Notes: a model not told the origin generated them from the sequence alone. 64,000 nt of DNA from Micromonospora sediminimaris (GCA_900112325.1 FOLJ01000019.1:62001-126000), one strand, 5' to 3'; shown: positions 33,155-43,384, counted from the first letter of the stretch. A program made the numbers and translations.

Positions 33155-34579
33155 GTGCGAGTGGATCACCAGCGAGTCATCCGTGACGTCACGGTCCGCC
33201 TGCCCATGGCGTCGACCGTCACCGAGGTCTGCGAAGCGGCCGTCGACGCTCTCGCCCGGTACACCCCTGCCACGATCGCCGTCCTGCTGCACGTGCACGG
33301 CCGGCTCCGCTGCGTCGCCGCCACCGGATCCTGGCAGGTCTTCGCCACCGTCGCGCCGGACGCCGGCATCGTCGGGCGGGTCTACACAGGTGGACGTTCC
33401 GCCGTCGTTCCGGACGTCACCGCCGACGCCGCGCACATCCCGGTTCGCCCGGACGTCACCGCGGAGGTGTGCGTACCGGTGCTGAACCCGGCGGGCCGGA
33501 CCATCGGCGTACTCGACCTGCAATGGACCGGGCCGGCCGACCTCGGCTCGTGGCGGCTGGTCGCCGAGCGGGTCGCCGCCCGCCTCGGCACCCGGATCTC
33601 GGCACTCGGTGGGCCGGCGGAGAGCCGCAGCGAGAAGCTGCTCCGGCACGTCTCGGCGATGACCGCCGCCGGCACCGAGTGGGACCTCATGACGGCCGCG
33701 ATCGCCGCGGCCCGGGACATCTCCACCCTCGCCGCAGCTGTCCTGCTGCTCGGTGGCCGGGGCGGCCCGCGACTCGGTCCCCCGACGGTCGCCCCAGGCG
33801 AGTTGGAGACCCGGATGCGTAGCGAACTGGCCGAGCTGGATGCCCCGGCCATCGGGCGCATCATCGACCGGGCCCACCGCTACGGGGCGGGCTACACCCT
33901 GGGTGAGGCCGGTCATCCACCGACCGACGAGCATCACCCGCTGGTCCGGGTCGGCGTCAGCACGCTGGTCGCGGTGCCGTTCGGGCCGCCGGAGCGAGGC
34001 GGGGTGCTGCTGGTCGCCGACGAGCGGCTGCTGCGACCGGACCCGACCACCGTCAACCTGCTGGAGCTGCTGGCCGGGCAGGCGTGGAGCTGCCTGGACC
34101 GGCTACGCACCCTGGAACGGCTGCGCGAGCAGGCCAGTTCCGACCCGCTGACCGGGCTGCGGCACACCGGCCCGTTCGGGCAGCGGATCGCCACCGTGAC
34201 GCCGGGTCGCACCGCCCTGCTGGCCATCGACGTGGACGGCTTCAAGATCATTAATGACACGTACGGCCACCAGGCGGGCGACCGGGTGCTGATCGGGCTC
34301 GCCCGGGCGTTGGAGGACGCCCTGCGCCAGGGTGACGAGTTGTACCGGATCGGCGGGGACGAGTTCGTCGCGGTGATCGAGGTGAGTCGCCCCGAGGAGG
34401 CGGTCCGCGTCGCGGAACGACTCACCGAGGCGGCTCGCCAGGTGGGCCGCACGATCAGCGTCGGAGTGGCCCTGCCTCGCCCCGGCGAGTCGCCCGAACT
34501 CGCCCTGCGCCGCGCCGACCAGGCCCTCTACGCGGTCAAACGACAGGGCCGCGACGGCGTCCACCTCTCCGCCGCCTAA
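33155..34579 (+). CDS. GAF-GGDEF diguanylate cyclase
   Basis: A 474-aa protein with an N-terminal GAF domain (about 25-155), a second GAF-like region (about 170-315), then a GGDEF domain. The active site IGGDEF (about residue 400) is intact. An RxxD I-site (RQGD) sits five residues before it, so product feedback is expected. DVDGFKIINDTYGHQAGD is also canonical. No EAL domain and no membrane segment are seen, so it is a cytosolic sensor. GTG 33155 is chosen; TTG 33107 and GTG 33161 are possible. A TACGCT -10-like box lies at 33102. Confidence 0.9.
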   Translation: MRVDHQRVIRDVTVRLPMASTVTEVCEAAVDALARYTPATIAVLLHVHGRLRCVAATGSWQVFATVAPDAGIVGRVYTGGRSAVVPDVTADAAHIPVRPDVTAEVCVPVLNPAGRTIGVLDLQWTGPADLGSWRLVAERVAARLGTRISALGGPAESRSEKLLRHVSAMTAAGTEWDLMTAAIAAARDISTLAAAVLLLGGRGGPRLGPPTVAPGELETRMRSELAELDAPAIGRIIDRAHRYGAGYTLGEAGHPPTDEHHPLVRVGVSTLVAVPFGPPERGGVLLVADERLLRPDPTTVNLLELLAGQAWSCLDRLRTLERLREQASSDPLTGLRHTGPFGQRIATVTPGRTALLAIDVDGFKIINDTYGHQAGDRVLIGLARALEDALRQGDELYRIGGDEFVAVIEVSRPEEAVRVAERLTEAARQVGRTISVGVALPRPGESPELALRRADQALYAVKRQGRDGVHLSAA

Positions 34580-34600
34580 CCCACCCCACCCCTGCCTCGG

Positions 34601-34657
34601 TGATCAAGAAGTTTTGGTCCTCGGGGGAGATCGAAAATGACGCAAACCTCTTGATCA
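34601..34657. repeat. Palindrome (GATCAAGAAGTTTTGG type)
   Basis: TGATCAAGAAGTTT (left) pairs with AAACCTCTTGATCA (right) with one G-U, loop about 25 nt. It lies between convergent GGDEF and asd genes, so it could terminate both. Related outer sequence to the palindromes at 21887, 51284 and 54966. Confidence 0.78.
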
Positions 34658-34680
34658 ACGCCAAAGAGCGGGGGTGGGGG

Positions 34681-35739
34681 TCAGGCGGTGAGGGTTTTGG
34701 CGAGGAGTTCGGCGATCTGGGCGGTGTTGAGGGCGGCGCCCTTGCGGAGGTTGTCGCCGGTGACGAAGAAGTCCAGCGCCCGCGGGTCGTCGACGGCACG
34801 GCGGATCCGACCGACCCAGGAGGGGTCAGTGCCCACCGCGTCGATCGGCATCGGGAACTCGCCGGCCGCCGGATCGTCGACCACGATCACCCCGGGCGCG
34901 TTACGCAGCACACCACGGGCGCCCTCGGCGTCGATCTCGGTGGCGAAGACGGCGTGCACCGCGACCGAGTGGCCGGTCACCACGGGTACCCGTACGCAGG
35001 TGGCGGAGACCTTGAGGTCACGCAACCCGAGGATCTTGCGCGACTCGTTGCGCATCTTCATCTCCTCGGACGACCAGCCGCCATCGGCAAGCGAGCCCGC
35101 CCAGGGGACCACGTTGAGCGCCAGGGGTGCGGGGAACGGGCCGAGGTCGTCGCCGACCGCCTGCCGCACATCGCCGGTACGCGAGCCGAGCAGCCGGTCG
35201 CCGGCCGCCTTGGCCAGCTGGTCGTGCAGCGTGTCCGCGCCGATCTGACCGGCTCCGGAGGCTGCCTGGTACGAGGCGAGCACCAGTTCCCGCAGGCCGT
35301 ACTCGCGGTGCAGCGGGGCGACCGCGACGATCATCGCGAGAGTCGTGCAGTTGGCGTTGGCGACGATGCCCCGGGGCCGGTTGCGCAACTGCTCCGGATT
35401 GATCTCGGGCACCACCAGCGGAACGTCGGGATCCATCCGGAAGGCACCTGAGTTGTCCACCACGATGGCACCGCGACTGACCGCGATCGGCGCCCAGTGC
35501 GCGGCGACCTCGTCCGGCACGTCGAACATCGCCACGTCGACGCCGTCGAGGGCCTCCTCGGTGAGGACCTGGACGGTCAGTTCCTCGCCCCGGCAGCGGA
35601 CCTTCCGACCGGCGGAGCGTTCGGAGGCCAGCAGGCGGATTTCGCCCCAGACGTTGCGCCGCCCGGTGAGCAGCTCACACATCACCGTGCCGACGGCCCC
35701 CGTCGCCCCGACCACGGCCAGGGTGGGCAGCCTGGCCAC
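34681..35739 (-). CDS. asd: Aspartate-semialdehyde dehydrogenase
   Basis: A 352-aa NADPH-dependent enzyme converting aspartyl phosphate to aspartate semialdehyde for lysine/DAP, threonine and methionine synthesis. N-terminal AVVGATGAVGTVM binds the nucleotide; NANCTT holds the active-site Cys (about residue 130); the substrate/His region includes CVRVPVVTGHSVAV near 240. ATG starts 5 nt after the lysC stop, so the two form the classical ask-asd operon. Confidence 0.96.
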   Translation of the reverse strand: MARLPTLAVVGATGAVGTVMCELLTGRRNVWGEIRLLASERSAGRKVRCRGEELTVQVLTEEALDGVDVAMFDVPDEVAAHWAPIAVSRGAIVVDNSGAFRMDPDVPLVVPEINPEQLRNRPRGIVANANCTTLAMIVAVAPLHREYGLRELVLASYQAASGAGQIGADTLHDQLAKAAGDRLLGSRTGDVRQAVGDDLGPFPAPLALNVVPWAGSLADGGWSSEEMKMRNESRKILGLRDLKVSATCVRVPVVTGHSVAVHAVFATEIDAEGARGVLRNAPGVIVVDDPAAGEFPMPIDAVGTDPSWVGRIRRAVDDPRALDFFVTGDNLRKGAALNTAQIAELLAKTLTA

Positions 35740-35744
35740 CCGGG

Positions 35745-37010
<1,266 letters not shown>

Positions 37011-37220
37011 GACGGTGCACTCCCTCCCAGTTGCCCTGAGCGTGCCGACGCCGCCGGCACCGGGGCCGGCGGCGCGGGTCGGACGACCTCAGGGTATCGG
37101 TCGTCTCTGACCGCCAGGTCAGGTGATCCCACGATCCGGCCCGCCGGGGCGACCGGAGTGGCCTGCGACACGCCGGAAAGGCCGACCTTTCCGGGGCTGT
37201 GCCGAGCCCTGCCCAACACC

Positions 37221-37226
37221 CAGAAT
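37221..37226 (+). promoter_or_regulatory. -10 box CAGAAT, leaderless start
   Basis: CAGAAT lies 6 nt before GTG 37233 of the lipoprotein gene. Confidence 0.5.
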
Positions 37227-37232
37227 GGCCGG

Positions 37233-38048
37233 GTGCCCGCCGCCCATCATCCGAACCGTCAGCTGACCGTCGCGCTCGCGCTTGCCGTGCCCGCACTCCT
37301 CGCCGCCTGCTCGTCCGACCCGCCCACCGACCCCGCACCGCCGCCGACCGCCGCGCCACGCCCGGCCGGTCCGGATGCGGCCCGGGACGAGTTGGCCGCC
37401 CTTGCCGCCGCCGCTCAGGACCGGCACCTGGTCGCCCGGTACACCTTGCGGGCGGACGGGACCGCCGACCGTCTGATCGTCTTCACCAGCGCGAACGACG
37501 GCAGCTGGCGGGTGGACGTGCCGGGCGGAGCGCTCGGCGGCACCGCCGACATCACGCTGGCCGCGATCGCGGACGGGTTGTTCCAGTGCGGGCTGCCCTC
37601 CGCCGCCCGGCCGGAGCCGGCGAGCTGCGTACGCCTCGGTGAGCGGGACGACACGCTGCCACGCCGGCTGGATCCCCGGGTGCAGCACCCGTTCACCGAC
37701 TGGCTCGACGTGCTGACCGACCGGCGCGCCCCGCTGGCGGTGTCGCCGGCCATGGCACCCGCCGACGCGACCGGCAACTGCTACTCGGTGGAGACCACCG
37801 CGGCATCGATCAACCCGCCGCTGGACGTCGGCATCTACTGTTTCGACGCCGACGGCACACCGACGGCGGTACGGGCGGCGTTCGGCACGCTGACCTTGGC
37901 CGCCCCACCCGAGCCGGCCCCCGGCACCGTGCAACTGCCCGGTCCGGTGGTCGAGGGTGAGCCGCTGGGCATGGCCGCGCCGGTGGATCCCACCCCGCCC
38001 GTCGGCCCGGATCCGACAGGTACGGACGAGCACGCGGGAACGCCCTGA
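37233..38048 (+). CDS. Lipoprotein of unknown function
   Basis: A 271-aa predicted lipoprotein. After a short basic stretch comes a hydrophobic signal with lipobox (ALLAACSSDPP). A Pro/Ala-rich linker follows, then a globular domain with four Cys (FQCGLPSA, ASCVRLGE, GNCYSVE, IYCFDAD) that can form two disulfides, and a Pro-rich C-terminal tail. RHLVARYTLRADGTADRLIVF suggests a LppX/DUF-like beta domain, but the family is not recognised. It is divergent from lysC. Confidence 0.78.
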   Translation: MPAAHHPNRQLTVALALAVPALLAACSSDPPTDPAPPPTAAPRPAGPDAARDELAALAAAAQDRHLVARYTLRADGTADRLIVFTSANDGSWRVDVPGGALGGTADITLAAIADGLFQCGLPSAARPEPASCVRLGERDDTLPRRLDPRVQHPFTDWLDVLTDRRAPLAVSPAMAPADATGNCYSVETTAASINPPLDVGIYCFDADGTPTAVRAAFGTLTLAAPPEPAPGTVQLPGPVVEGEPLGMAAPVDPTPPVGPDPTGTDEHAGTP

Positions 38049-38133
38049 CGACCTATCCCGTTACGGGTGTCATTGCCCACATTCGTCCACCCCTGCCGGC
38101 TCGATCAAAACGCCCATACGGGACACTTCTCCC

Positions 38134-38682
38134 ATGACCGACCTCACTCCGCTGCTCGCCTTCCGCTGGAGCCCCCGCTCCTTCGATCCGGTCGCGGAGT
38201 TGACGCCAACCGAAGTGACGACCCTGCTGGAGGCGGCCCGGTGGGCGCCCTCGGTCGGCAACCGGCAACCGTGGCGGTTCGCCGTCGGGCACCGCGAGGA
38301 CGAGACCTTCAAGCGGATCCTGGTCAACCTGCCGGCGGACGAGCAGCGGTGGGCCGGGCGGGCCAGCGTCCTGCTGCTCGCCGCGCACCACGCCACCGAC
38401 AACCCGTTCGCGGCGTACGACCTGGGGCAGGCGGTGGCCCACCTGACCGTGCAGGCCACCGCGTTGGGGCTGCACGTACGCCAGGTGACCGAACTCGACC
38501 GGCCCGGCCTGGTCGCCGACCTCGATCTACCCGCCGACGTGCGACCGTACGTGGTGACGGCGGTCGGGCAACTCGGTGATCCGTTCAGCCTCCCGGCCGA
38601 CCTGTTGCGCCACGAGACATCACTACGCCACCGCCGGCCGTTGGCCGAACTGCTCCTGAGCTGCTCGAACGCTTCGAGCTGA
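38134..38682 (+). CDS. Nitroreductase-family protein
   Basis: A 182-aa FMN-binding nitroreductase-like protein. FRWSPRSFDP at the N-terminus is the phosphate-binding Arg/Ser region; LLEAARWAPSVGNRQPWRF near residue 35 is the family core; the C-terminal region has AVGQLGDPFSLP in place of the usual GYP. It probably acts as an NAD(P)H-dependent flavin reductase or dehydrogenase. It ends in front of the leuA leader region, with a bulged hairpin at 38690-38724. Confidence 0.87.
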   Translation: MTDLTPLLAFRWSPRSFDPVAELTPTEVTTLLEAARWAPSVGNRQPWRFAVGHREDETFKRILVNLPADEQRWAGRASVLLLAAHHATDNPFAAYDLGQAVAHLTVQATALGLHVRQVTELDRPGLVADLDLPADVRPYVVTAVGQLGDPFSLPADLLRHETSLRHRRPLAELLLSCSNASS

Positions 38683-38689
38683 AGGAACG

Positions 38690-38724
38690 AAGGCGAGCCT
38701 CGTCCCAAACTACGGACGAGCCTT
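38690..38724 (+). terminator. Bulged hairpin after the nitroreductase gene
   Basis: AAGGC + TCGTCC pairs with GGACGA + GCCTT around an 8-nt loop with a 5-nt bulge. A plausible terminator separating the leuA unit. Confidence 0.45.
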
Positions 38725-38760
38725 CCCAGACCAACGTCCATCACGTAGTGTCACTCTGTC

Positions 38761-38805
38761 ATGTGGCAGGCGCACCTTCTCCTTGGTCGCCGCGACGAGG
38801 CCTGA
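38761..38805 (+). CDS. leuA leader peptide with three consecutive Leu codons
   Basis: The 14-codon frame ATG TGG CAG GCG CAC CTT CTC CTT encodes MWQAHLLLGRRDEA and stops at 38805, 113 nt before leuA. Three consecutive Leu codons (CTT CTC CTT), two of them the rare CTT in this GC-rich genome, are the hallmark of leucine attenuation. TAGTGT lies 9 nt upstream, so the leader message itself appears leaderless. Leucine leader peptides ahead of leuA are described in actinobacteria. Confidence 0.8.
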   Translation: MWQAHLLLGRRDEA

Positions 38806-38825
38806 CGGCCGGCACCTCGTCGCGG
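38790..38825 (+). promoter_or_regulatory. Attenuator-type hairpin overlapping the leuA leader
   Basis: CCGCGACGAGG (38790-38800) and CCTCGTCGCGG (38815-38825) form a perfect 11-bp stem whose left arm is the 3' end of the leader frame. A ribosome finishing the peptide would mask the left arm; one stalled on the Leu codons would leave it free. Alternative pairings further down (GGCTTCGCCGCCGACC near 38865) were not resolved. Confidence 0.7.
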
Positions 38826-38918
38826 AGTTGAACCGCGCCGCCAGCATTTCCCGGAACCTTCTCGGCTTCGCCGCCGACCTCCACCGCTGACGTCACATGA
38901 CCACGGGAGAACTCCGCC

Positions 38919-40676
38919 ATGGCTCACCCAGCCGGCACCACCGACATCGACTCCGATCCGTTCGCGCGGCAGCGCCCGAGCCGGATGCCGTACGCCCGTT
39001 ACCAGCCGTACCGGCAACAGTTCCGGATCGACCTGCCCGACCGCACCTGGCCGACCCGACACGTCGAGGCCGCCCCGCGCTGGTGCGCGGTCGACCTGCG
39101 GGACGGTAACCAGGCGCTTATCGACCCGATGTCACCCGAGCGCAAGCGCCGGATGTTCCAGCTCCTGGTGCAGATGGGCTACAAGGAGATCGAGGTCGGC
39201 TTCCCGTCGGCCAGCCAGACCGACTACGACTTCGTCCGCCAGCTGATCGAGCAGGATCTGATCCCCGAGGATGTCACCATCCAGGTGCTGACCCAGTGCC
39301 GGGAGCACCTGATCGACCGCACCTTCGAATCGCTGCGCGGGGCCCGCCGGGCGATCGTGCACTTCTACAACTCGACCTCCACCCTGCAACGCCGGGTCGT
39401 GTTCGGGCTGGACCGGGACGGCATCACCGACATCGCGACCAGCGGCGCCCGGCTCTGCCAGAAGTACGCGGAGATCCACACCCCGGACACCGAGATCTTC
39501 TACGAGTACTCGCCGGAGTCCTACACCGGCACCGAGCTGGAGTACGCGCTGGAGGTCTGCGCCAAGGTCATCGAGGTGATCGACCCCACCCCGGACCGCA
39601 AGCTGATCATCAACCTGCCGGCCACCGTCGAGATGGCCACGCCGAACGTGTACGCCGACTCGATCGAGTGGATGCACCGACGCCTGCCCCGCCGCGACAG
39701 CCTGGTGCTCAGCCTGCACCCGCACAACGACCGCGGCACCGGCGTGGCCGCCGCCGAGCTGGGCCTGCTCGCCGGCGCGGACCGGATCGAAGGCTGCCTG
39801 TTCGGCAACGGTGAGCGCACCGGCAACGTCGACCTGGTGACGCTGGGCCTGAACCTGTTCTCCCAGGGCATCGACCCGATGATCGACTTCTCGGACATCG
39901 ACGAGATCAAGCGGGCCGTCGAGTACTGCAACCAGCTGCCCGTGCACGAGCGCCACCCGTACGCCGGCGACCTGGTCTACACCGCCTTCTCCGGCTCCCA
40001 CCAGGACGCCATCAACAAGGGGTTCACCGCGTTGGAGGCCGACGCGGCGGCGGCCGGGGTGCCGGTCGACGAGTTCACCTGGGCGGTGCCGTACCTGCCG
40101 ATCGACCCGAAGGATCTGGGCCGCAGCTACGAGGCGGTGATCCGGGTCAACTCGCAGTCCGGCAAGGGTGGCGTCGCGTACATCATGAAGACCGAGCATC
40201 AGCTCGACCTGCCCCGCCGGCTCCAGATCGAGTTCTCCGGCGTGGTGCAGCAGGTGACCGACCACGACGGCGGTGAGGTCGACCCGGCCACCATGTGGCA
40301 GATCTTCGCCGGGCAGTACCTGCTCGACCACCAGCGCGACCCTGCGGTGGCGCTGTCCGAGTACACGATCGGTACCGCCGACGGGAAGGTCGAGATCGCC
40401 GCCCGGATCCACACCGGCGGGCAGGATCGCTCGATCACCGCGATCGGCAACGGCCCGATCGACGCGTACGTCAACGCGCTGGGCTCAGCCGGGGTGAGCG
40501 TACGCGTGCTCGACTACCACGAGCACGCGCTCTCCTCCGGTGGGGACGCCCAGGCCGCCGCGTACGTCGAGTGCGAGGTGCAGGGGCACACGGTCTGGGG
40601 TGTCGGCATGGACGCCAACATCGTCACCGCCTCCATCAAGGCGGTCACCAGCGCCGTCAACCGCGCCCGAGGCTGA
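38919..40676 (+). CDS. leuA: 2-isopropylmalate synthase
   Basis: A 585-aa LeuA catalysing condensation of acetyl-CoA with 2-oxoisovalerate, the committed step of leucine synthesis. AVDLRDGNQALIDPM near residue 60 holds the catalytic Arg-Asp. LSLHPHNDRGTGVAAAELG is the HxH metal region, and the C-terminal LeuA allosteric domain (about 440-580, YTIGTADGKVEIAARI) confers leucine feedback. Length fits the long actinobacterial LeuA type. ATG follows GGGAGA. It is controlled by the leader peptide upstream and ends at the bidirectional terminator at 40685. Confidence 0.97.
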   Translation: MAHPAGTTDIDSDPFARQRPSRMPYARYQPYRQQFRIDLPDRTWPTRHVEAAPRWCAVDLRDGNQALIDPMSPERKRRMFQLLVQMGYKEIEVGFPSASQTDYDFVRQLIEQDLIPEDVTIQVLTQCREHLIDRTFESLRGARRAIVHFYNSTSTLQRRVVFGLDRDGITDIATSGARLCQKYAEIHTPDTEIFYEYSPESYTGTELEYALEVCAKVIEVIDPTPDRKLIINLPATVEMATPNVYADSIEWMHRRLPRRDSLVLSLHPHNDRGTGVAAAELGLLAGADRIEGCLFGNGERTGNVDLVTLGLNLFSQGIDPMIDFSDIDEIKRAVEYCNQLPVHERHPYAGDLVYTAFSGSHQDAINKGFTALEADAAAAGVPVDEFTWAVPYLPIDPKDLGRSYEAVIRVNSQSGKGGVAYIMKTEHQLDLPRRLQIEFSGVVQQVTDHDGGEVDPATMWQIFAGQYLLDHQRDPAVALSEYTIGTADGKVEIAARIHTGGQDRSITAIGNGPIDAYVNALGSAGVSVRVLDYHEHALSSGGDAQAAAYVECEVQGHTVWGVGMDANIVTASIKAVTSAVNRARG

Positions 40677-40684
40677 ACCGACAG

Positions 40685-40714
40685 GCAGGGCCCCGCACCG
40701 GCGCGGGGCCCTGC
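40685..40714. terminator. Bidirectional terminator between leuA and the MFS gene
   Basis: GCAGGGCCCCGC and GCGGGGCCCTGC form a perfect 12-bp stem with a 6-nt loop between convergent genes. Confidence 0.88.
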
Positions 40715-40715
40715 G

Positions 40716-42188
40716 TCATCTCGGCGTGGAGACGGGCAACGAGTGGCAGGGCTGGGCCGGTGGCGGGCGACGGGCCGGCCGATGGACCAGCAGGGCGGCG
40801 ATGAGAGCGCCGGCCACCAGCAGACCGGCGCACCAGAGCAACGCGCCACGGTAGGCCGCGGTGAGTTCCGCGGGCTGTTCGTACCCGGTGCCGGTGAGCC
40901 CGACCAGCAGCGGCAGGGCCGCCACCGCGAGCAGCCCGCCGACCCGCGAGGCGGCGTTGTTGAAGCCGCTGGCCACTCCCGCGAAGCGGTCGTTGACGGC
41001 GGCCAGTACCGAGGCGGTCAGCGGCGCCACGACCAGGGTCAGCCCGACGCCGAAGATCGCCACGCCGGGCAGCACCTCGCGCCAGTACGACGCCCCCGGC
41101 CCGATCTCGCGCAGCATCAGCAGCCCGAGGGCGGCCAGCAGCGGCCCGACGGTCAGCGGCAACCGGGGTCCGATCCTCGTCGACAGCGCACCGGTGAGCG
41201 GCGAGCCGACCAGCAGCAGCAGGGTCATCGGCAGCAGCGCGAGGCCGGTGAGCAGGGCCGACCAGCCGACCACGTTCTGCAGGTACACGGCGATGAAGAA
41301 GGTGAACCCGCCGAGGGCGGCGTAGACCAGCACGGTGAAGAAGTTCAGCACCGAGAACAACCGGCTGCGGAACAGGCCGGTGGGCAGCATCGCGGTCTCC
41401 CCACGACGTCGTTCGAGGAACACGAACGCCACCGCGGCGACCACCCCGGCCAGGGCCGCGGCCACCACCGCCGGGGAGTCCAGACCCCGGTCGGGGGCGT
41501 CGACCAGGGCGTACGTGACGCCGGCCAGGGCGAGTGCGCCGAGCAGGGCACCGGCCACATCGAACTGGCGGGTGCCCCGCTTCCGGGACGCGTTCTCGTC
41601 CCGGCTCTCGGGAACCCAGCGGAGTGTCGCCAGCACGACCAGCACCGCCAGCGGCACGTTCAGGAAGAAAATCCACCGCCAGGAGAGGGCGTCGATCAGC
41701 CAACCGCCGATGAACGGGCCGAGCGCGGTGGAGACACCGGAGAGCCCCGACCACGCTCCGATCGTCTTCGCCCGGTCGTCGGGATGGAAGCTGGCCTGAA
41801 GCAACGCCAGCGAGCCCGGGGTGAGCAGGGCACCCCCGGCGCCCTGAAGGAACCGCGCGGCCACCAGCCAGTCGGTGCGCAGGGCGAGCCCGCAGAGGAT
41901 GGAGGCGGCGGTGAACCAGACCACGCCGAGCAGGAACACCCGCCGACGCCCGAAGCGATCGCCGAGTGCCCCACCGAGCAGGACGAACGCGGCGAGCGTC
42001 AACAGGTAGCCGTTGATGGTCCATTGCAGACCGGCCACCGACGCGTCGAGATCGGCGCCGAGGTGCGGCAGCGCCACGTTGACCACGGTGCTGTCCAGGA
42101 AGACCATGCCGGAGGCGAGTACGGCGGCGGCCAGGGTGCCCCGGCCGGCGCTGCTGCGCAGGCGGAGAGCGGACGAGGGTTCGGGCAT
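40716..42188 (-). CDS. MFS transporter, DHA2 (14-TM) drug/H+ antiporter type
   Basis: A 490-aa efflux protein of the EmrB/QacA group with about 14 hydrophobic segments. Motif C is visible as MVFLDSTVVNVALPHLG, WTINGYLLTLAAFVLLGGALGDRFGRRRVF is motif A, and RFLQGAGGALLTPGSL follows. It probably exports amphipathic compounds; no substrate can be named. ATG 42188 is used; ATG 42212 is an alternative, neither with a strong RBS. It is divergent from the HNH lipoprotein gene. Confidence 0.9.
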   Translation of the reverse strand: MPEPSSALRLRSSAGRGTLAAAVLASGMVFLDSTVVNVALPHLGADLDASVAGLQWTINGYLLTLAAFVLLGGALGDRFGRRRVFLLGVVWFTAASILCGLALRTDWLVAARFLQGAGGALLTPGSLALLQASFHPDDRAKTIGAWSGLSGVSTALGPFIGGWLIDALSWRWIFFLNVPLAVLVVLATLRWVPESRDENASRKRGTRQFDVAGALLGALALAGVTYALVDAPDRGLDSPAVVAAALAGVVAAVAFVFLERRRGETAMLPTGLFRSRLFSVLNFFTVLVYAALGGFTFFIAVYLQNVVGWSALLTGLALLPMTLLLLVGSPLTGALSTRIGPRLPLTVGPLLAALGLLMLREIGPGASYWREVLPGVAIFGVGLTLVVAPLTASVLAAVNDRFAGVASGFNNAASRVGGLLAVAALPLLVGLTGTGYEQPAELTAAYRGALLWCAGLLVAGALIAALLVHRPARRPPPAQPCHSLPVSTPR

Positions 42189-42296
42189 GGTTACCAATCT
42201 GCCGTGCACCATCCGTCAGACACCACGAAACGCCGAAACCCTAGCCGGGTACTGTGCGGGATCGCCGGAAGCCCGCAAGCTGGAAAGGTGTCGTCT

Positions 42297-42956
42297 GTGC
42301 GTACCAGATCAGGACCGCGCGTCCCGGGGGCGCTCGCGCTCATCGCGGCGCTGACCCTCGGCGCCGCCGGCTGCGTCCCGCTTGAGGAGGAGCCGGTCAC
42401 GCCGCCGAGCGGCAGCGGCAACATCGACCAGATGCTCTCGGAGCTGACCGTCGCCGAGGCGGGTTCGATGCGCGGCTACAGCCGCAACCGCTTCCCGCAC
42501 TGGCGCAAGACCGGCCAGAACTGCGACGTCCGCGACACCGTGCTGGAGCGCGACGGCAAATCCATCGAGCACTCCGGCTGCAACGTGGTCGGTGGGCGGT
42601 GGGAGAGCGTCTACGACGGCCGCACCTTCACCGACCCCTCCGACGTGGACATCGACCACATGGTCCCGCTGGCCAACGCCTGGCGCTCCGGTGCCGACGA
42701 GTGGGACGACTCGAAGCGCGGTGACTTCGCCAACGACCTCGACCGGCCGCAGCTGTTCGCGGTTTCCGCATCCTCCAACCGGGCAAAGGGTGACCAGGAC
42801 CCGTCCCAGTGGAAGCCATCAAACCGGTCATACTGGTGTCAATATGCCGGGGACTGGGTGGCGGTGAAGCACCACTGGCAGCTGACGGTGACCAGTGCCG
42901 AGCAGGCCGAACTGGCCGACATGTTGGAGGGCTGCACATGGGAGAGCAAGCCGTAA
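42297..42956 (+). CDS. Secreted HNH-type (DUF1524) nuclease-like lipoprotein
   Basis: A 219-aa protein with a signal and lipobox (ALTLGAAGC). The outside domain is of the DUF1524/HNH type: DVDIDHMVPLANAWRSGA (DH of the HNH beta-beta-alpha-metal site), FANDLDRPQL, then NRAKGDQDPSQWKPSN (N and acidic metal ligands). Four Cys are present (NCDVRD, GCNVV, WCQYAG, GCTWE). Such proteins are common exported nucleases of actinobacteria. GTG 42297 follows GGAAAGG; GTG 42288 is possible. Its end overlaps the next start by 19 nt. Confidence 0.87.
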   Translation: MRTRSGPRVPGALALIAALTLGAAGCVPLEEEPVTPPSGSGNIDQMLSELTVAEAGSMRGYSRNRFPHWRKTGQNCDVRDTVLERDGKSIEHSGCNVVGGRWESVYDGRTFTDPSDVDIDHMVPLANAWRSGADEWDDSKRGDFANDLDRPQLFAVSASSNRAKGDQDPSQWKPSNRSYWCQYAGDWVAVKHHWQLTVTSAEQAELADMLEGCTWESKP

Positions 42957-43384
42957 CCGGGGCCGACGGGGCACCGGCGCCCGAGCGTACGCCGGATCCG
43001 GGCGGCGAGGACGCGGCGGCGGCCACCGGCAGCCCCGGCCCGGCCACGGCCGGCATGACCGTGGACGGCGCCGCCGCGGCAGAGGTGGAGGTGCCGGGCG
43101 CCGGGATGACCGCCGACGCTGGCGGTGCCACCGGCCCACAGAGCCGCACCGCCGACATCGTGCCGGGACCGGGCGGCGTGATGACCGACGAGGTCGGCGT
43201 GGTGACCGGCGAGCTGACCCTGCGTACCGACTTCGCCGACGGCCGGGTCAGCCTGCACGTGCAGTACAAGGACGCCGACGAGTGGTACGCGGTCACCGGC
43301 GGCAGCGCACCGCTGACCGACGCTTCCGGGCTGGACGCGGTACACACCATCGCCCTCGGCCTGCTGCACCGCCCCGAGGGCTGA
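42938..43384 (+). CDS. Hypothetical protein with disordered N-half
   Basis: A 148-aa protein. The first 85 residues are a Gly/Ala/Pro/Thr/Asp-rich acidic low-complexity region with repeated GMT and GGA units (AGMTVDGAAA, AGMTADAGGA, GGVMTDEVG). The last 60 form a compact beta-like domain (LTLRTDFADGRVSLHVQYKDADEWYAVTGG) with WYAVTGG and TIALGLLHRPEG. No signal peptide. The family is not recognised, though the C-terminal part looks conserved. ATG follows GGAGG within the nuclease gene, so it is translationally coupled. Confidence 0.72.
   Translation: MGEQAVTGADGAPAPERTPDPGGEDAAAATGSPGPATAGMTVDGAAAAEVEVPGAGMTADAGGATGPQSRTADIVPGPGGVMTDEVGVVTGELTLRTDFADGRVSLHVQYKDADEWYAVTGGSAPLTDASGLDAVHTIALGLLHRPEG

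Noticed and set aside
40743..42285. Very long open frame antisense to the MFS gene
   Set aside because: It is Gln/Arg/Gly-rich without any domain, and lies exactly opposite a clear 14-helix transporter; only the part after about 42290 (HNH lipoprotein) is real.
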